Source: DATLFP01 sp035540955 (GTDB lineage Bacteria; Actinomycetota; Acidimicrobiia; Acidimicrobiales; CADCSY01). From it: DNA of 25,087 nucleotides. A model generated the notes under the pieces. The model did no database searches. It saw nothing but the letters and a program-made list of their open reading frames with translations, and was not told where the DNA came from. The translations under genes and the position numbers were made by a program. This document shows positions 7,305-13,724 of this stretch, piece by piece. Position 1 is the first letter of the stretch. The number at the start of each line of letters is the position of its first letter. The stretch covers positions 1 through 25,087 of the forward strand of contig DATLFP010000115.1 of the NCBI GenBank assembly GCA_035540955.1. Direction: 5' to 3'.

Positions 7305-7688
7305 ATGTCGTCGCTGTGGACACCCGGAGGCGAACGACCCGTCGGGCGCGAGCCCGCTGACGTGGCACCGACGGACCTCCGCGACGAGCCCCTCACGCCG
7401 GAGCAGGAGGAGCTCCTGGGCGAGCTGCAGGCGGCGCGCGAGCAGCTGGCCCAGACCCCGGCGGCGCTCGTGGTGGCCAACCACGCCATCGGGCTGTTCC
7501 AGCTCGCCGCGATCCACCTCGACCGGGAGGCACCCAACGTGGAGGACGCCCGGCTGGCCATCGACGCCTTCGGGGCGCTGGTCGAGGGGCTCGAGGGCCG
7601 CCTCGGCGAAGAGGAAGACGCACTGCGGGAGGCGCTGGCGCAGATCCGCCTGGCGTTCGTCAGCGTGACCGGTGGCCCGGCGGGGTAA
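7305..7688 (+). CDS. DUF1844-like protein divergent from infC
   Basis: This is a 127-residue soluble protein. The first 30 residues are acidic and Pro-rich, and residues 30-120 are helical. The segments NHAIGLFQLAAIHLDRE, ARLAIDAFGALVEGLEG and ALAQIRLAFVSV match the pattern I know from DUF1844 proteins, which in Actinobacteria commonly sit next to infC. The molecular function of that family is not established. The start at ATG 7305 follows a -10-like TAGGGT by 6 nt with no Shine-Dalgarno, which suggests leaderless translation. It is followed after 9 bp by another small plus-strand gene. Conservation beside infC suggests a translation-linked role, but that is inference. Confidence 0.85.
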   Translation: MSSLWTPGGERPVGREPADVAPTDLRDEPLTPEQEELLGELQAAREQLAQTPAALVVANHAIGLFQLAAIHLDREAPNVEDARLAIDAFGALVEGLEGRLGEEEDALREALAQIRLAFVSVTGGPAG

Positions 7689-7697
7689 CCCGCCTGC

Positions 7698-8033
7698 ATG
7701 GCGAAGCCGCAGCAGCCCGAGATCGCCCGCAGCGGACGGGGCGCCACCGACCCCGCCAGCGTGAAGTCCGAGCTGACCGTGCCCCGCTCCCGGCGCCGCC
7801 GCGCGGCCGACACGGACAGGGCCCCGGTGCCCGAGCACAACCGCCCCGGCCACCACCCCGGCGAGGACCAGGACAAGCCCGCGGGCGAGGTGTTCGTCGC
7901 CAAGCTCCACGAGCATGCCGACGCCGCCGGACCTCGCTCCGGCGCCGACCCGGCCCCGACCGTCGCCGGCGAGGCCTTTCGCACCGCGGCCAACGTCGTC
8001 CGCAAGGTGCGAGAGGCCCTCCCCGGCGACTGA
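7698..8033 (+). CDS. Small Arg-rich protein of unknown function
   Basis: This is a 111-residue, hydrophilic, probably partly disordered protein. It starts MAKPQQPEIARSGRGATDP, then has a basic patch SRRRRAADTD and the distinctive segment NRPGHHPGEDQDKP. The C-terminal third (GEAFRTAANVVRKVREAL) could form an amphipathic helix. No membrane segment, Cys or catalytic motif is visible. Nearly every third codon position is G or C, which argues for a real gene. It follows the DUF1844-like gene by 9 bp and probably shares its transcript. It ends convergently with the cold-shock gene, separated by a hairpin at 8041-8089. I cannot assign a function. Confidence 0.7.
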   Translation: MAKPQQPEIARSGRGATDPASVKSELTVPRSRRRRAADTDRAPVPEHNRPGHHPGEDQDKPAGEVFVAKLHEHADAAGPRSGADPAPTVAGEAFRTAANVVRKVREALPGD

Positions 8034-8040
8034 CCCCCAA

Positions 8041-8089
8041 GATCTCGGGCTGCTGGAAGCCCGAGCACGGCTTTCGTCGACCCGAGATC
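8041..8089. terminator. Bidirectional hairpin between convergent genes
   Basis: CTCGGGCT (8044-8051) pairs with AGCCCGAG (8058-8065), a perfect 8-bp stem with a 6-nt loop, between two converging genes. A second arm, CCCGAGATC (8081-8089), is perfectly complementary to GATCTCGGG (8041-8049), so two mutually exclusive stems share the same left arm. No long U tract follows on either strand, as is common for actinobacterial terminators. A terminator role is inferred from position. Confidence 0.55.
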
Positions 8090-8090
8090 G

Positions 8091-8288
8091 TCAGGTGGGC
8101 CGGAGGTCGGTCGCTTCCCAGCGGCCCAGGCGTCCGGGCACGACCTCGAAGGTGACGCGGGCACCCTCCTCGATCGTGCGGGACCCGTCGGCGATGGCCG
8201 TGCAGTGGAAGAAGTGCTCGGCGCCGTCGTCGCACCGGACGAGGCCGTAGCCCCCGCGCTCGTCCCACGCGACCACCGTTCCGGTCAC
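8091..8288 (-). CDS. Divergent cold-shock-domain protein
   Basis: This 65-residue protein is essentially one cold-shock (OB-fold) domain: GTVVAWDERGGYGLVRCDD, then FFHCTAIADGSRTI and ARVTFEVVPGRLGRWEA. The RNP1-like GYGLV and RNP2-like FFHCTAI match the family, although RNP2 differs from the usual VFVHFSAI, with Cys and Thr replacing Phe and Ser. Such domains bind single-stranded RNA or DNA. The GTG at 8288 lies a few bases after a repeat element that fills the whole gap to hisG, so its upstream sequence is repeat-derived. I see no -10-like hexamer in that gap. It may be read through from hisG or use a promoter I cannot see. Confidence 0.85.
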   Translation of the reverse strand: MTGTVVAWDERGGYGLVRCDDGAEHFFHCTAIADGSRTIEEGARVTFEVVPGRLGRWEATDLRPT

Positions 8289-8296
8289 GAGCCCCA

Positions 8297-8459
8297 GCGC
8301 TTCGGAGCGAAGGCCATGTCAGTGCGCGACCAGCAAGCCGTCGCCCGCCCGAAGGGCCCCGAAACGGCGCCGCGGCGGCGCGCAGACGCAGGCCCGCCGG
8401 AGCGGTGAGCCACTCGCGAGCGCAGCGAGCCTCGGCGCTTCGGAGCGAAGGCCATGTCA
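8297..8459 (-). repeat. Modular intergenic repeat element, copy A
   Basis: A 25-bp sequence is present twice, identical, at 8297-8321 and 8435-8459 (it contains CTTCGGAGCGAAG). Between them are a 44-bp module (8367-8410), which matches 40 of 44 bases at 13166-13209, and a 14-bp module GCCCGAAGGGCCCC (8347-8360), which recurs at 13215-13228. Read on the minus strand, the element begins with the TGA stop codon of hisG and ends just before the cold-shock gene start, so it fills the gap. It is rich in small hairpins such as CTTCG/CGAAG and GCGAGCGCAGCGAGC. No ORF of its own is convincing. The type is unknown; a REP-like or terminator-type repeat is possible. Confidence 0.75.
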
Positions 8460-9332
8460 ATGCACGATCTTCGACAGCGGCAGCTCGATGATGTCGGTGG
8501 CGCCGGCGTCCTTGAGCGCGGGGATCAGCACGTTGATCTCCGCCTTCGGCACCACCGTCTCCACCGCGTAGCCGCTCCCGCCGAACAGCTCGTTGACCGT
8601 GGGCGACTTCATCGACGGCAAGAGCGAGATGACCCGATCGAGCTCGTCGGCGCTCACGTTGAGCTTCACCAGCACCTTGTCTCGCGCCTCGAGCACGCCC
8701 TGGAGGAGGGTGTGCACCTGCGTCATGGCGTGACGCTTGGCCGGATCCTCGTACGCCGCTCGGTTGGCGATCAGCACGGTGTACGACGCGACGATCGTGT
8801 CGAGCACCCGCAACCGTGCCGCCCGGAGCGCCCGTCCGGTCTCGGTGCCGTCGACGACGACGTCGGCCACGTCGGGGATCTTCGCCTCAGTGGCGCCGTA
8901 GGAGAGCCGGACGCTCGCGCTCACCCCGTGCTTCTCGAGGAAGCGGGTGGTGAGACCGACGTACTCGGTCGACACCCGGACACCGTCGGGCAGCTCGGCC
9001 ACCGACTGCCACGGCGCGTCCTGGGCGACGGCGAGGACGATGTTGAACGGCCGGCTCGTGGCCTTCGAGTACTGGAGCTGGCCGAGGGTCACGACGTCGC
9101 TGTTCGTCTCCTCCACCCAGTCGAGGCCGCAGATGCCGAGGTCGTAGAGACCCTCCTCGACGTAGCTCGGGATCTCCTGGGGCCGGAGGATGTTCACGTC
9201 GACGACGCGGGGATCGTCGATCGACGCCTTGTACTCGACGTCGCTGCTGCGGCGGACGTGGAGGTCGGCGTCCGCGAACAGCTCGATCGTCGCCTTCTCC
9301 AGAGAGCCCTTCGGCAGCACCAGCCGCAACAT
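8457..9332 (-). CDS. hisG: ATP phosphoribosyltransferase, long form
   Basis: HisG catalyses the first step of histidine synthesis, joining ATP and PRPP. The 291-residue product is the long form, with two catalytic lobes and a C-terminal PII-like domain for histidine feedback, so no HisZ is needed. Visible features include LRLVLPKGSLEKATIELF at the start, GLDWVEE, and ADVVVDGTETGRALRAARL in the PRPP-binding region. The regulatory domain starts near residue 215 (VLVKLNVSADELDRVISLLP) and ends ELPLSKIVH. The ATG at 9332 follows a TAGGCT hexamer by 8 nt without a Shine-Dalgarno, suggesting a leaderless mRNA. The usual partner hisE is not adjacent. The last codon and stop lie inside repeat element A. 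Confidence 0.97.
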   Translation of the reverse strand: MLRLVLPKGSLEKATIELFADADLHVRRSSDVEYKASIDDPRVVDVNILRPQEIPSYVEEGLYDLGICGLDWVEETNSDVVTLGQLQYSKATSRPFNIVLAVAQDAPWQSVAELPDGVRVSTEYVGLTTRFLEKHGVSASVRLSYGATEAKIPDVADVVVDGTETGRALRAARLRVLDTIVASYTVLIANRAAYEDPAKRHAMTQVHTLLQGVLEARDKVLVKLNVSADELDRVISLLPSMKSPTVNELFGGSGYAVETVVPKAEINVLIPALKDAGATDIIELPLSKIVH

Positions 9333-9340
9333 GGCGAGCG

Positions 9341-9346
9341 AGCCTA
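9341..9346 (-). promoter_or_regulatory. Predicted -10 of hisG, leaderless
   Basis: On the minus strand TAGGCT (9346-9341) is followed by 8 nt and the hisG ATG. No purine-rich ribosome site intervenes, so transcription should start at or next to the start codon. No clear -35 was found. The 79-bp gap from ribH holds nothing else I can assign. Confidence 0.5.
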
Positions 9347-9411
9347 CGAGAGCTTGCGCTGGCGCACGTCATGCGTTTCAGAGCGGGCCGGCGGGCGCAG
9401 GCCGCGTCGCC

Positions 9412-9918
9412 TCAGATGGCGCGAAGGAGCGCCGCCATCTCCACCGCCGTCTCGGCGCAGTCGCGGCCCTTGCCCTCCCGCTCGAACGCCTGGGACACCG
9501 TGTCGGTCGTGAGGACACCGAACACGATCGGGACGCCGACCTCGAGCTGCGCCCGCATCACCCCGGCTGCGCACTCCCCCGCCACGTAGTCGAAGTGCGG
9601 CGTGTCCCCCCGGATGACGGCGCCGAGGGTGATCACCGCGTCGTGCCCGCCGGCTTCGGCCAGCCGCTTGGCGACGAGCGGCAGCTCGAAGGCCCCGGGC
9701 GCCCACACCTCGACGATGTCCTCGGCCTTTACACCGAGCTCGACGAGCCGATCCCGGCACCCGGCGAGGAGCCGGTCGGTGATCACGTCGTTGAACCGCC
9801 CGCAGGCGACGGCCACCCGCAACCCGGTCCCGTCGAGCGTGGCCATCCTGCCCGTCTGCAGCTCGGACTTCGCATCGGGCGACACCCCCTGACCGCGGGG
9901 GCGGTCAGGCGAGGTCAT
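9412..9918 (-). CDS. ribH: 6,7-dimethyl-8-ribityllumazine synthase
   Basis: RibH condenses the ribityl-pyrimidine from RibD with dihydroxybutanone phosphate from RibBA to make lumazine, the substrate of riboflavin synthase. The 168-residue product shows the family motifs VACGRFNDVITDRLL, WAPGAFELPLVAKRL, VITLGAVIRGDTPHFDYVA and GVLTTDTVSQAFER. I kept the ATG at 9918 because GGAGG (9929-9925) lies exactly 6 nt upstream. A later ATG at 9846 would give 144 residues but has no well-spaced ribosome site. The chosen start overlaps the ribBA end by 14 bp and adds about 24 polar residues to the usual fold. It is the last gene of the FMN-riboswitch unit. Confidence 0.97.
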   Translation of the reverse strand: MTSPDRPRGQGVSPDAKSELQTGRMATLDGTGLRVAVACGRFNDVITDRLLAGCRDRLVELGVKAEDIVEVWAPGAFELPLVAKRLAEAGGHDAVITLGAVIRGDTPHFDYVAGECAAGVMRAQLEVGVPIVFGVLTTDTVSQAFEREGKGRDCAETAVEMAALLRAI

Positions 9919-11149
9919 CGAGGCCCTCCAGCAGGTGCCCCATCCGCTCCCGCTTGGTCCGCAGGTACCCGATGTTCTCGGGGTTGGGCTTGGTCTCCAG
10001 CGGGACCCGGCCGACGATCTCGAGGCCGAAGCCCTCCAGCCCGCCCCGCTTGGCCGGGTTGTTCGACAGGAGTCGCATGGTGGTGAGGCCGAGGTCGACG
10101 AGGATCTGCGCGCCGATGCCGTACTCGCGGCTGTCGACGGGAAGGCCGAGCTCGAGGTTGGCGTCGACGGTGTCCCGGCCCTTGTCCTGCAACCCGTACG
10201 CCCGCAGCTTGTGCCCGATCCCGATGCCGCGGCCCTCGTGGTTGCGCAGGTAGAGGACGACGCCCATGCCCTCCTCGTCGATCTTCTCCATGGCCGACTG
10301 CAGCTGCACGCCGCAATCGCACCGCAGCGATCCGAACACGTCGCCGGTCAGACACTCGCTGTGGACCCGCACGAGGACGTCGTCCTGACCCTGGACGGCG
10401 CCCTTGACCAGCGCGAGGTGGGTGACGCCCTCGAGCAGGCTGTCGTAGGCGTAGCACGTGAAGTCGCCCCAGTCGGTGGGGATCCGTGCCTCCGCGACGC
10501 GGCGGACCAGCTTCTCCGACTGCCGCCGGTAGCGGACGAGATCGGCGATGGAGATCATGAGCAGGCCGTGGTCGTCGCAGAAGCGCTCGAGCTCGGGGAT
10601 GCGGGCCATCGTCCCGTCCTCGTTCACGATCTCGCACAGCACACCGGCGGGATAGAGGCCGGCCATCCGCGCGAGGTCGACCGCCGCCTCGGTGTGACCG
10701 GCTCGCTTGAGCACGCCCCCCTCTCGATAGCGCAACGGGAAGATGTGGCCGGGCCGGGCGAGATCGTCGGGCGACGTCGCCGGGTCGATGAGGGCCTGGA
10801 TCGTGCGCGCCCGGTCAGCGGCCGAGATGCCGGTGCTCGTGTCGTGCCGGTAGTCGACCGACACCGTGAACGCCGTCCTGTGGCTCTCGGTGTTGTGCGT
10901 GACCATCAGCGGAAGGTCGAGGTGATCGCACCGCTCACCCATCAGCGGCATGCAGATCACGCCCGACGTGTGCTTCACGAAGAACGCGATCTTCTCCGGT
11001 GTGGCGAACTCGGCCGCCATGATGAGGTCGCCCTCGTTCTCGCGATCCTCGTCGTCGACGACCACCACGATCTCGCCGCGCGCGATGGCGGCGACAGCGT
11101 CTTCGATGGCGGCCATCTTCGTGCTGCGTTGGTGGTGCTGGGGGGTCAT
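9905..11149 (-). CDS. ribBA: Bifunctional DHBP synthase / GTP cyclohydrolase II
   Basis: This fused enzyme feeds both branches of riboflavin synthesis: it makes dihydroxybutanone phosphate from ribulose 5-phosphate and opens GTP to the diaminopyrimidine. The first 205 residues are the RibB domain (DDEDRENEGDLIMAAE for metal and substrate binding; SGVICMPL). Residues from about 210 are RibA. HSECLTGDVFGSLRCDCG supplies the three zinc Cys, followed by RNHEGRGIGIGHKLRAYGLQ and SNNPAKRGGLEG. The length of 414 is normal for the fusion. The ATG at 11149 overlaps the ribE stop by ATGA. Regulation should follow the upstream FMN riboswitch. Confidence 0.98.
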   Translation of the reverse strand: MTPQHHQRSTKMAAIEDAVAAIARGEIVVVVDDEDRENEGDLIMAAEFATPEKIAFFVKHTSGVICMPLMGERCDHLDLPLMVTHNTESHRTAFTVSVDYRHDTSTGISAADRARTIQALIDPATSPDDLARPGHIFPLRYREGGVLKRAGHTEAAVDLARMAGLYPAGVLCEIVNEDGTMARIPELERFCDDHGLLMISIADLVRYRRQSEKLVRRVAEARIPTDWGDFTCYAYDSLLEGVTHLALVKGAVQGQDDVLVRVHSECLTGDVFGSLRCDCGVQLQSAMEKIDEEGMGVVLYLRNHEGRGIGIGHKLRAYGLQDKGRDTVDANLELGLPVDSREYGIGAQILVDLGLTTMRLLSNNPAKRGGLEGFGLEIVGRVPLETKPNPENIGYLRTKRERMGHLLEGLDDLA

Positions 11150-11763
11150 CGAGAATCGGTCCTTTCGCCGGCGCGGTAGGGCGCGGTGAGTCGTTCGACG
11201 TACTTGGCCATCACGTCGACTTCGAGGTTGACGCGATCACCGCGGCCCTTTCGGCCGAGCGTGGTGACCGCGGTGGTGTGCGGGATGAGGGCGACGGTGA
11301 AGCCGTCCTCCAGCAGGTCGACGACGGTGAGGCTGATGCCGTCGACGGTGATCGAGCCCTTCTCCACGACATAGCGCAGCAGATCGGACGGCATCCGCAC
11401 TCGCAGATCCGGCGCCGGATCCACGATCTCGCCGACGGCGTCGACGTGGCCCTGCACGATGTGGCCGCCGAGGCGGTCGGCGGCCCGGACCGGACGTTCG
11501 AGGTTCACCGGGTCGCCGGGCCGCAGATCGCCGAGGTTCGTGCGGCGAAAGGTCTCGTCGCTGACATCGGCCTCCCACCAGCTGTGGACCGTCCGCCCGC
11601 CTCCCCGTTCGCCCCCGAGGTCGACCACGGTGAGGCAGCAGCCGTTGACGGCGGTCGAGTCCCCGACCTTCGCGTCCTCGAGGACCGTCCGTGCACTGAT
11701 GCGGACCCGCGCGCCGTCGACCGACGCCACGGTGCCGAGCTCCTCGACGATGCCGGTGAACAT
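11146..11763 (-). CDS. ribE: Riboflavin synthase alpha chain
   Basis: This enzyme dismutates two lumazine molecules to riboflavin. The 205-residue product has the expected two repeated lumazine-binding halves. The first begins MFTGIVEELGTVASV and contains STAVNGCCLTVVDL. The second begins GGHIVQGHVDAVGEI and contains GSITVDGISLTVVDL, ending near LEVDVMAKYVERL. The ATG at 11763 follows ribD by 7 bp, and the stop overlaps ribBA by ATGA. Some nomenclatures call it ribC. Nothing unusual is seen. Confidence 0.98.
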   Translation of the reverse strand: MFTGIVEELGTVASVDGARVRISARTVLEDAKVGDSTAVNGCCLTVVDLGGERGGGRTVHSWWEADVSDETFRRTNLGDLRPGDPVNLERPVRAADRLGGHIVQGHVDAVGEIVDPAPDLRVRMPSDLLRYVVEKGSITVDGISLTVVDLLEDGFTVALIPHTTAVTTLGRKGRGDRVNLEVDVMAKYVERLTAPYRAGERTDSR

Positions 11764-11770
11764 GGCTGGC

Positions 11771-12829
11771 CTACTCCCCGCTCGGCTCGCTCGGCACGCT
11801 CGGATCGCGGCGTCGCTCCGGCGACCTTGGCTCGACGTCGATGCGGACGTCGTCGCCGAGCCTCTGGACCGAGGTCACCCGGCCCCGCCACACCTCTGCG
11901 ATGGTGCCGGCGCCGGGGCCCGCGAACAGCCCCCGGCCGTCGTCGCCCCCCATGAGCGCGGGCGCCAGGTAGACCACGTAGCGATCGACCAGCCCGGCGG
12001 CGTGGAAGGCATGGGCCACGGTGGCGCCCCCTTCGACGAGGACCTGCAGGACACCCCGCCCGCCCAGCTCGTCGAGCACCGCACCGAGATCGCCGGAGAG
12101 CTCGAGCGCCGGATGGACCTTGGCGTCGTCCGGCGCCCGCCCGAGCACCACCCGCATCGGATCCCGAGGGGCACGGCCGCCGGCGGCCGCCGCACCGTGC
12201 CGGACCGTGAGCGACGGGTCGTCGGCCCGCACGGTCCCGGCTCCGACGAGGACGGCGTCGCTCTCGGCGCGGAGGCGATGGGCGTCGACGCGAGCGGCCT
12301 CACCGGTGATCCACTGTGAGGAGCCGTCCGGTGCGGCGGTGCGACCGTCGAGCGTCGCCGCCAGCTTGAGGACCACGAAGGGCCGGCCGGTCGATCGGTG
12401 GGTCAGGTAGGGGGCGAGCTGGCGCTCGATCTCCTCGGCGCAGATGCCGGTGGTGACCGAGATGCCGGCCTCGCGGAGGCGGGCGATCCCAGCACCCCGG
12501 ACCCGGTGGTCGGCATCCTCGACGCCGACCACCACCCGCGCCACGCCGGCGTCGACGAGGGCATCGGCGCACGGGCCGGTGATGTTGACGTGGGAGCACG
12601 GCTCGAGGGTGGAGAACACGGTGCTGCCCCGCGCCGCACGCCCGGCGGCGTCGAGGGCGACCACCTCGGCGTGGCGACCGGGGGCGGGCTCGGTGGCGCC
12701 GTCGAACACCTCGCCGTCGGCGGTCACGACCACGGCGCCGACCCACGGTCGGGGCGAGGTGACGGCGCGCACGGCCGATGCGTTGCGGATCGCCCGCCGC
12801 ATCAGCGCCTCGTCGTCCACCTTGCGCAC
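11771..12829 (-). CDS. ribD: Riboflavin deaminase/reductase
   Basis: RibD deaminates and then reduces the pyrimidine from GTP cyclohydrolase II. The deaminase domain (about 1-145) has the zinc ligands in GRHAEVVAL and LEPCSHVNITGPC. In most RibD proteins the second motif reads CSHHGRT-x-PC, so VNIT in place of HGRT is notable. The reductase domain (about 150-340) shows VLKLAATLDGRTAAPDGSSQ, AVLVGAGTVRADDPSLTVR and LVEGGATVAHAF. The stretch before LVEGG looks shorter than usual. GTG 12829 gives 352 residues; GTG 12820 and ATG 12802 are alternatives with comparable ribosome sites. It is the first gene after an FMN riboswitch. Confidence 0.96.
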   Translation of the reverse strand: MRKVDDEALMRRAIRNASAVRAVTSPRPWVGAVVVTADGEVFDGATEPAPGRHAEVVALDAAGRAARGSTVFSTLEPCSHVNITGPCADALVDAGVARVVVGVEDADHRVRGAGIARLREAGISVTTGICAEEIERQLAPYLTHRSTGRPFVVLKLAATLDGRTAAPDGSSQWITGEAARVDAHRLRAESDAVLVGAGTVRADDPSLTVRHGAAAAGGRAPRDPMRVVLGRAPDDAKVHPALELSGDLGAVLDELGGRGVLQVLVEGGATVAHAFHAAGLVDRYVVYLAPALMGGDDGRGLFAGPGAGTIAEVWRGRVTSVQRLGDDVRIDVEPRSPERRRDPSVPSEPSGE

Positions 12830-12842
12830 CTCGTTCCAGATC

Positions 12843-12883
12843 GGGCGCGCGCGGATGACCGTTCACGCCCTCGCTCTCATCCG
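12843..12883 (-). promoter_or_regulatory. Putative expression platform of the FMN riboswitch
   Basis: Two stems are possible here in the minus-strand RNA. CGGAUGA (12883-12877), which is the conserved 3' part of the aptamer, is perfectly complementary to UCAUCCG (12858-12852). GGGCGUG (12870-12864) can pair with CGCGCCC (12849-12843) with one G-U pair. The arms interleave, so as simple hairpins they exclude each other, and the first also excludes the ligand-bound aptamer. The second stem ends 13 nt before the GTG at 12829. No U tract follows, so control of translation or Rho-dependent termination is more likely than intrinsic termination. Confidence 0.5.
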
Positions 12884-12989
12884 GACTCTGACCGTCGGCT
12901 CCGAGTGGGTACGGATCGGGCCTCACCCCGAGGGGATCGGCTTCGCAGGCTTCACTGCCGGTTGGGGATTCCACCCTGCCCCGCGAGGG
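12868..12989 (-). promoter_or_regulatory. FMN riboswitch (RFN element)
   Basis: The minus-strand RNA has the hallmark conserved blocks of the FMN aptamer: GGGGCAGGGUGGAAUCCCC then ACCGGCAGUGAAGCC on the 5' side, and GCCGACGGU, AGUCCGGAUGAGAG on the 3' side. A perfect 7-bp P1 stem closes it: CCCUCGC (12989-12983) with GCGAGGG (12874-12868). The aptamer lies directly upstream of ribD-ribE-ribBA-ribH. By family knowledge it binds FMN and lowers expression of these genes. A -10-like hexamer 11 nt upstream would place the start of transcription just before P1. Confidence 0.96.
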
Positions 12990-12999
12990 GTTCGGGGTC

Positions 13000-13005
13000 A
13001 GGCTA
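13000..13005 (-). promoter_or_regulatory. Predicted -10 of the riboflavin operon
   Basis: On the minus strand TAGCCT (13005-13000) is the same hexamer as that proposed for def. With the usual 6-8 nt to the start site, transcription would begin near 12993, a few bases before P1 of the riboswitch. An AT-richer patch (CTTTTCG) lies about 18-24 nt upstream, but no good -35 match is seen. Confidence 0.5.
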
Positions 13006-13165
13006 CCCCAGCCGGTGGTCGAACGAAAAGCGATCGTTGCGTCCGCGACCGGCGACGTCGGTCACACCCGCCCCGTCAGACCGACAGCGGTGCCCCTCGC
13101 ACCCGCAGGGCGGCCACGCCAGTGGCACAGTCGAGCGAAGCCTGCGAAGCGAGACCATCAGTACC

Positions 13166-13253
13166 GCGCCGCGGCGACGCGCAGCTGCAGGCCCGTCGGA
13201 GCGGTGAGCAGCACGCCCGAAGGGCCCCCCGCTCCGGAGCGAAGACAATGTCA
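13166..13253 (-). repeat. Modular intergenic repeat element, copy B
   Basis: This element shares three modules with copy A. A 23-bp end module at 13231-13253 matches 8437-8459 at 20 of 23 bases. The 14-bp GCCCGAAGGGCCCC lies at 13215-13228, and the 44-bp module at 13166-13209 matches 40 of 44 bases. The 14-bp module has moved to the other side of the 44-bp module compared with copy A. On the minus strand the element begins with the TGA stop of the mog gene, as copy A does with hisG. The flank 13130-13165 (GAGCGAAGCC, GAGACCATCAGT) looks distantly related to the end module. I see nothing I can assign in about 13006-13130. Confidence 0.7.
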
Positions 13254-13724
13254 ATGAGGTCGTTCGCCGGCCAGGAGCTCGAGGGCGTGAGGGATGACGT
13301 CGAGCACGGCCTCGAGGCACTCCACGGCACCCGAGGTCGAGCCGGGCACGTTCAGGACGAGCGCGGTGCCGGCGGTGCCGGCCATGCCCCGGGAGAGCCG
13401 GCCGAGCGGGCTCACCAGTCGCATCGCCTCGGCCAGTCCGGGTGCCTCCCGCTCGAGCACCACCCGGGTGCCCTCGGGCGTGAGGTCCCGCGGACCGAAC
13501 CCGGTACCCCCCGTGGTCACGACCAGGCCGGCGAACCCGTCAACGAGACGGCGGAGGGCGTCGGCGACGTTGGCGACGCCATCGGCCACGACCTGGCGGG
13601 CGACCACGTCGAACCCGGCGGCGATGAGGGTGTCGTGCACCGCCTGACCGGACCGGTCCTCGCGGGTGCCGCCGACGACGCCATCGGAGACGGTGAGCAC
13701 CTTGGCCTCCATGGGGACGATCAC
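13251..13724 (-). CDS. MogA/MoaB-like molybdenum cofactor protein
   Basis: The MogA/MoaB fold binds molybdopterin and adenylylates it on the way to molybdenum cofactor. Visible motifs are VLTVSDGVVGGTREDRSGQA at the N-terminus, VVTTGGTGFGPRDLTPEGTR in the middle and NVPGSTSGAVECLEAVLDV near the C-terminus, all typical of the family. I chose GTG 13724 (157 residues) because it overlaps the upstream stop in GTGA; ATG 13712 (153 residues) is an equally good start. No other molybdenum cofactor gene is in the window, so the pathway link rests on the family alone. The final His codon and TGA stop lie in repeat element B. Which of MogA or MoaB function applies is not clear. Confidence 0.9.
   Translation of the reverse strand: MIVPMEAKVLTVSDGVVGGTREDRSGQAVHDTLIAAGFDVVARQVVADGVANVADALRRLVDGFAGLVVTTGGTGFGPRDLTPEGTRVVLEREAPGLAEAMRLVSPLGRLSRGMAGTAGTALVLNVPGSTSGAVECLEAVLDVIPHALELLAGERPH

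Noticed and set aside
8297..8459. CRISPR array suggested by repeated 25-bp units
   Set aside because: Only two units, 113 bp apart, with a shared 44-bp module found elsewhere; spacing and content do not fit a CRISPR.
9380..9411. Terminator hairpin between ribH and hisG
   Set aside because: Only short imperfect GGCC pairing in GC-rich DNA; no stable stem with a tail.
9935..11179. Long plus-strand open frame opposite ribBA
   Set aside because: It mirrors a complete, motif-bearing ribBA and shows no domain of its own.
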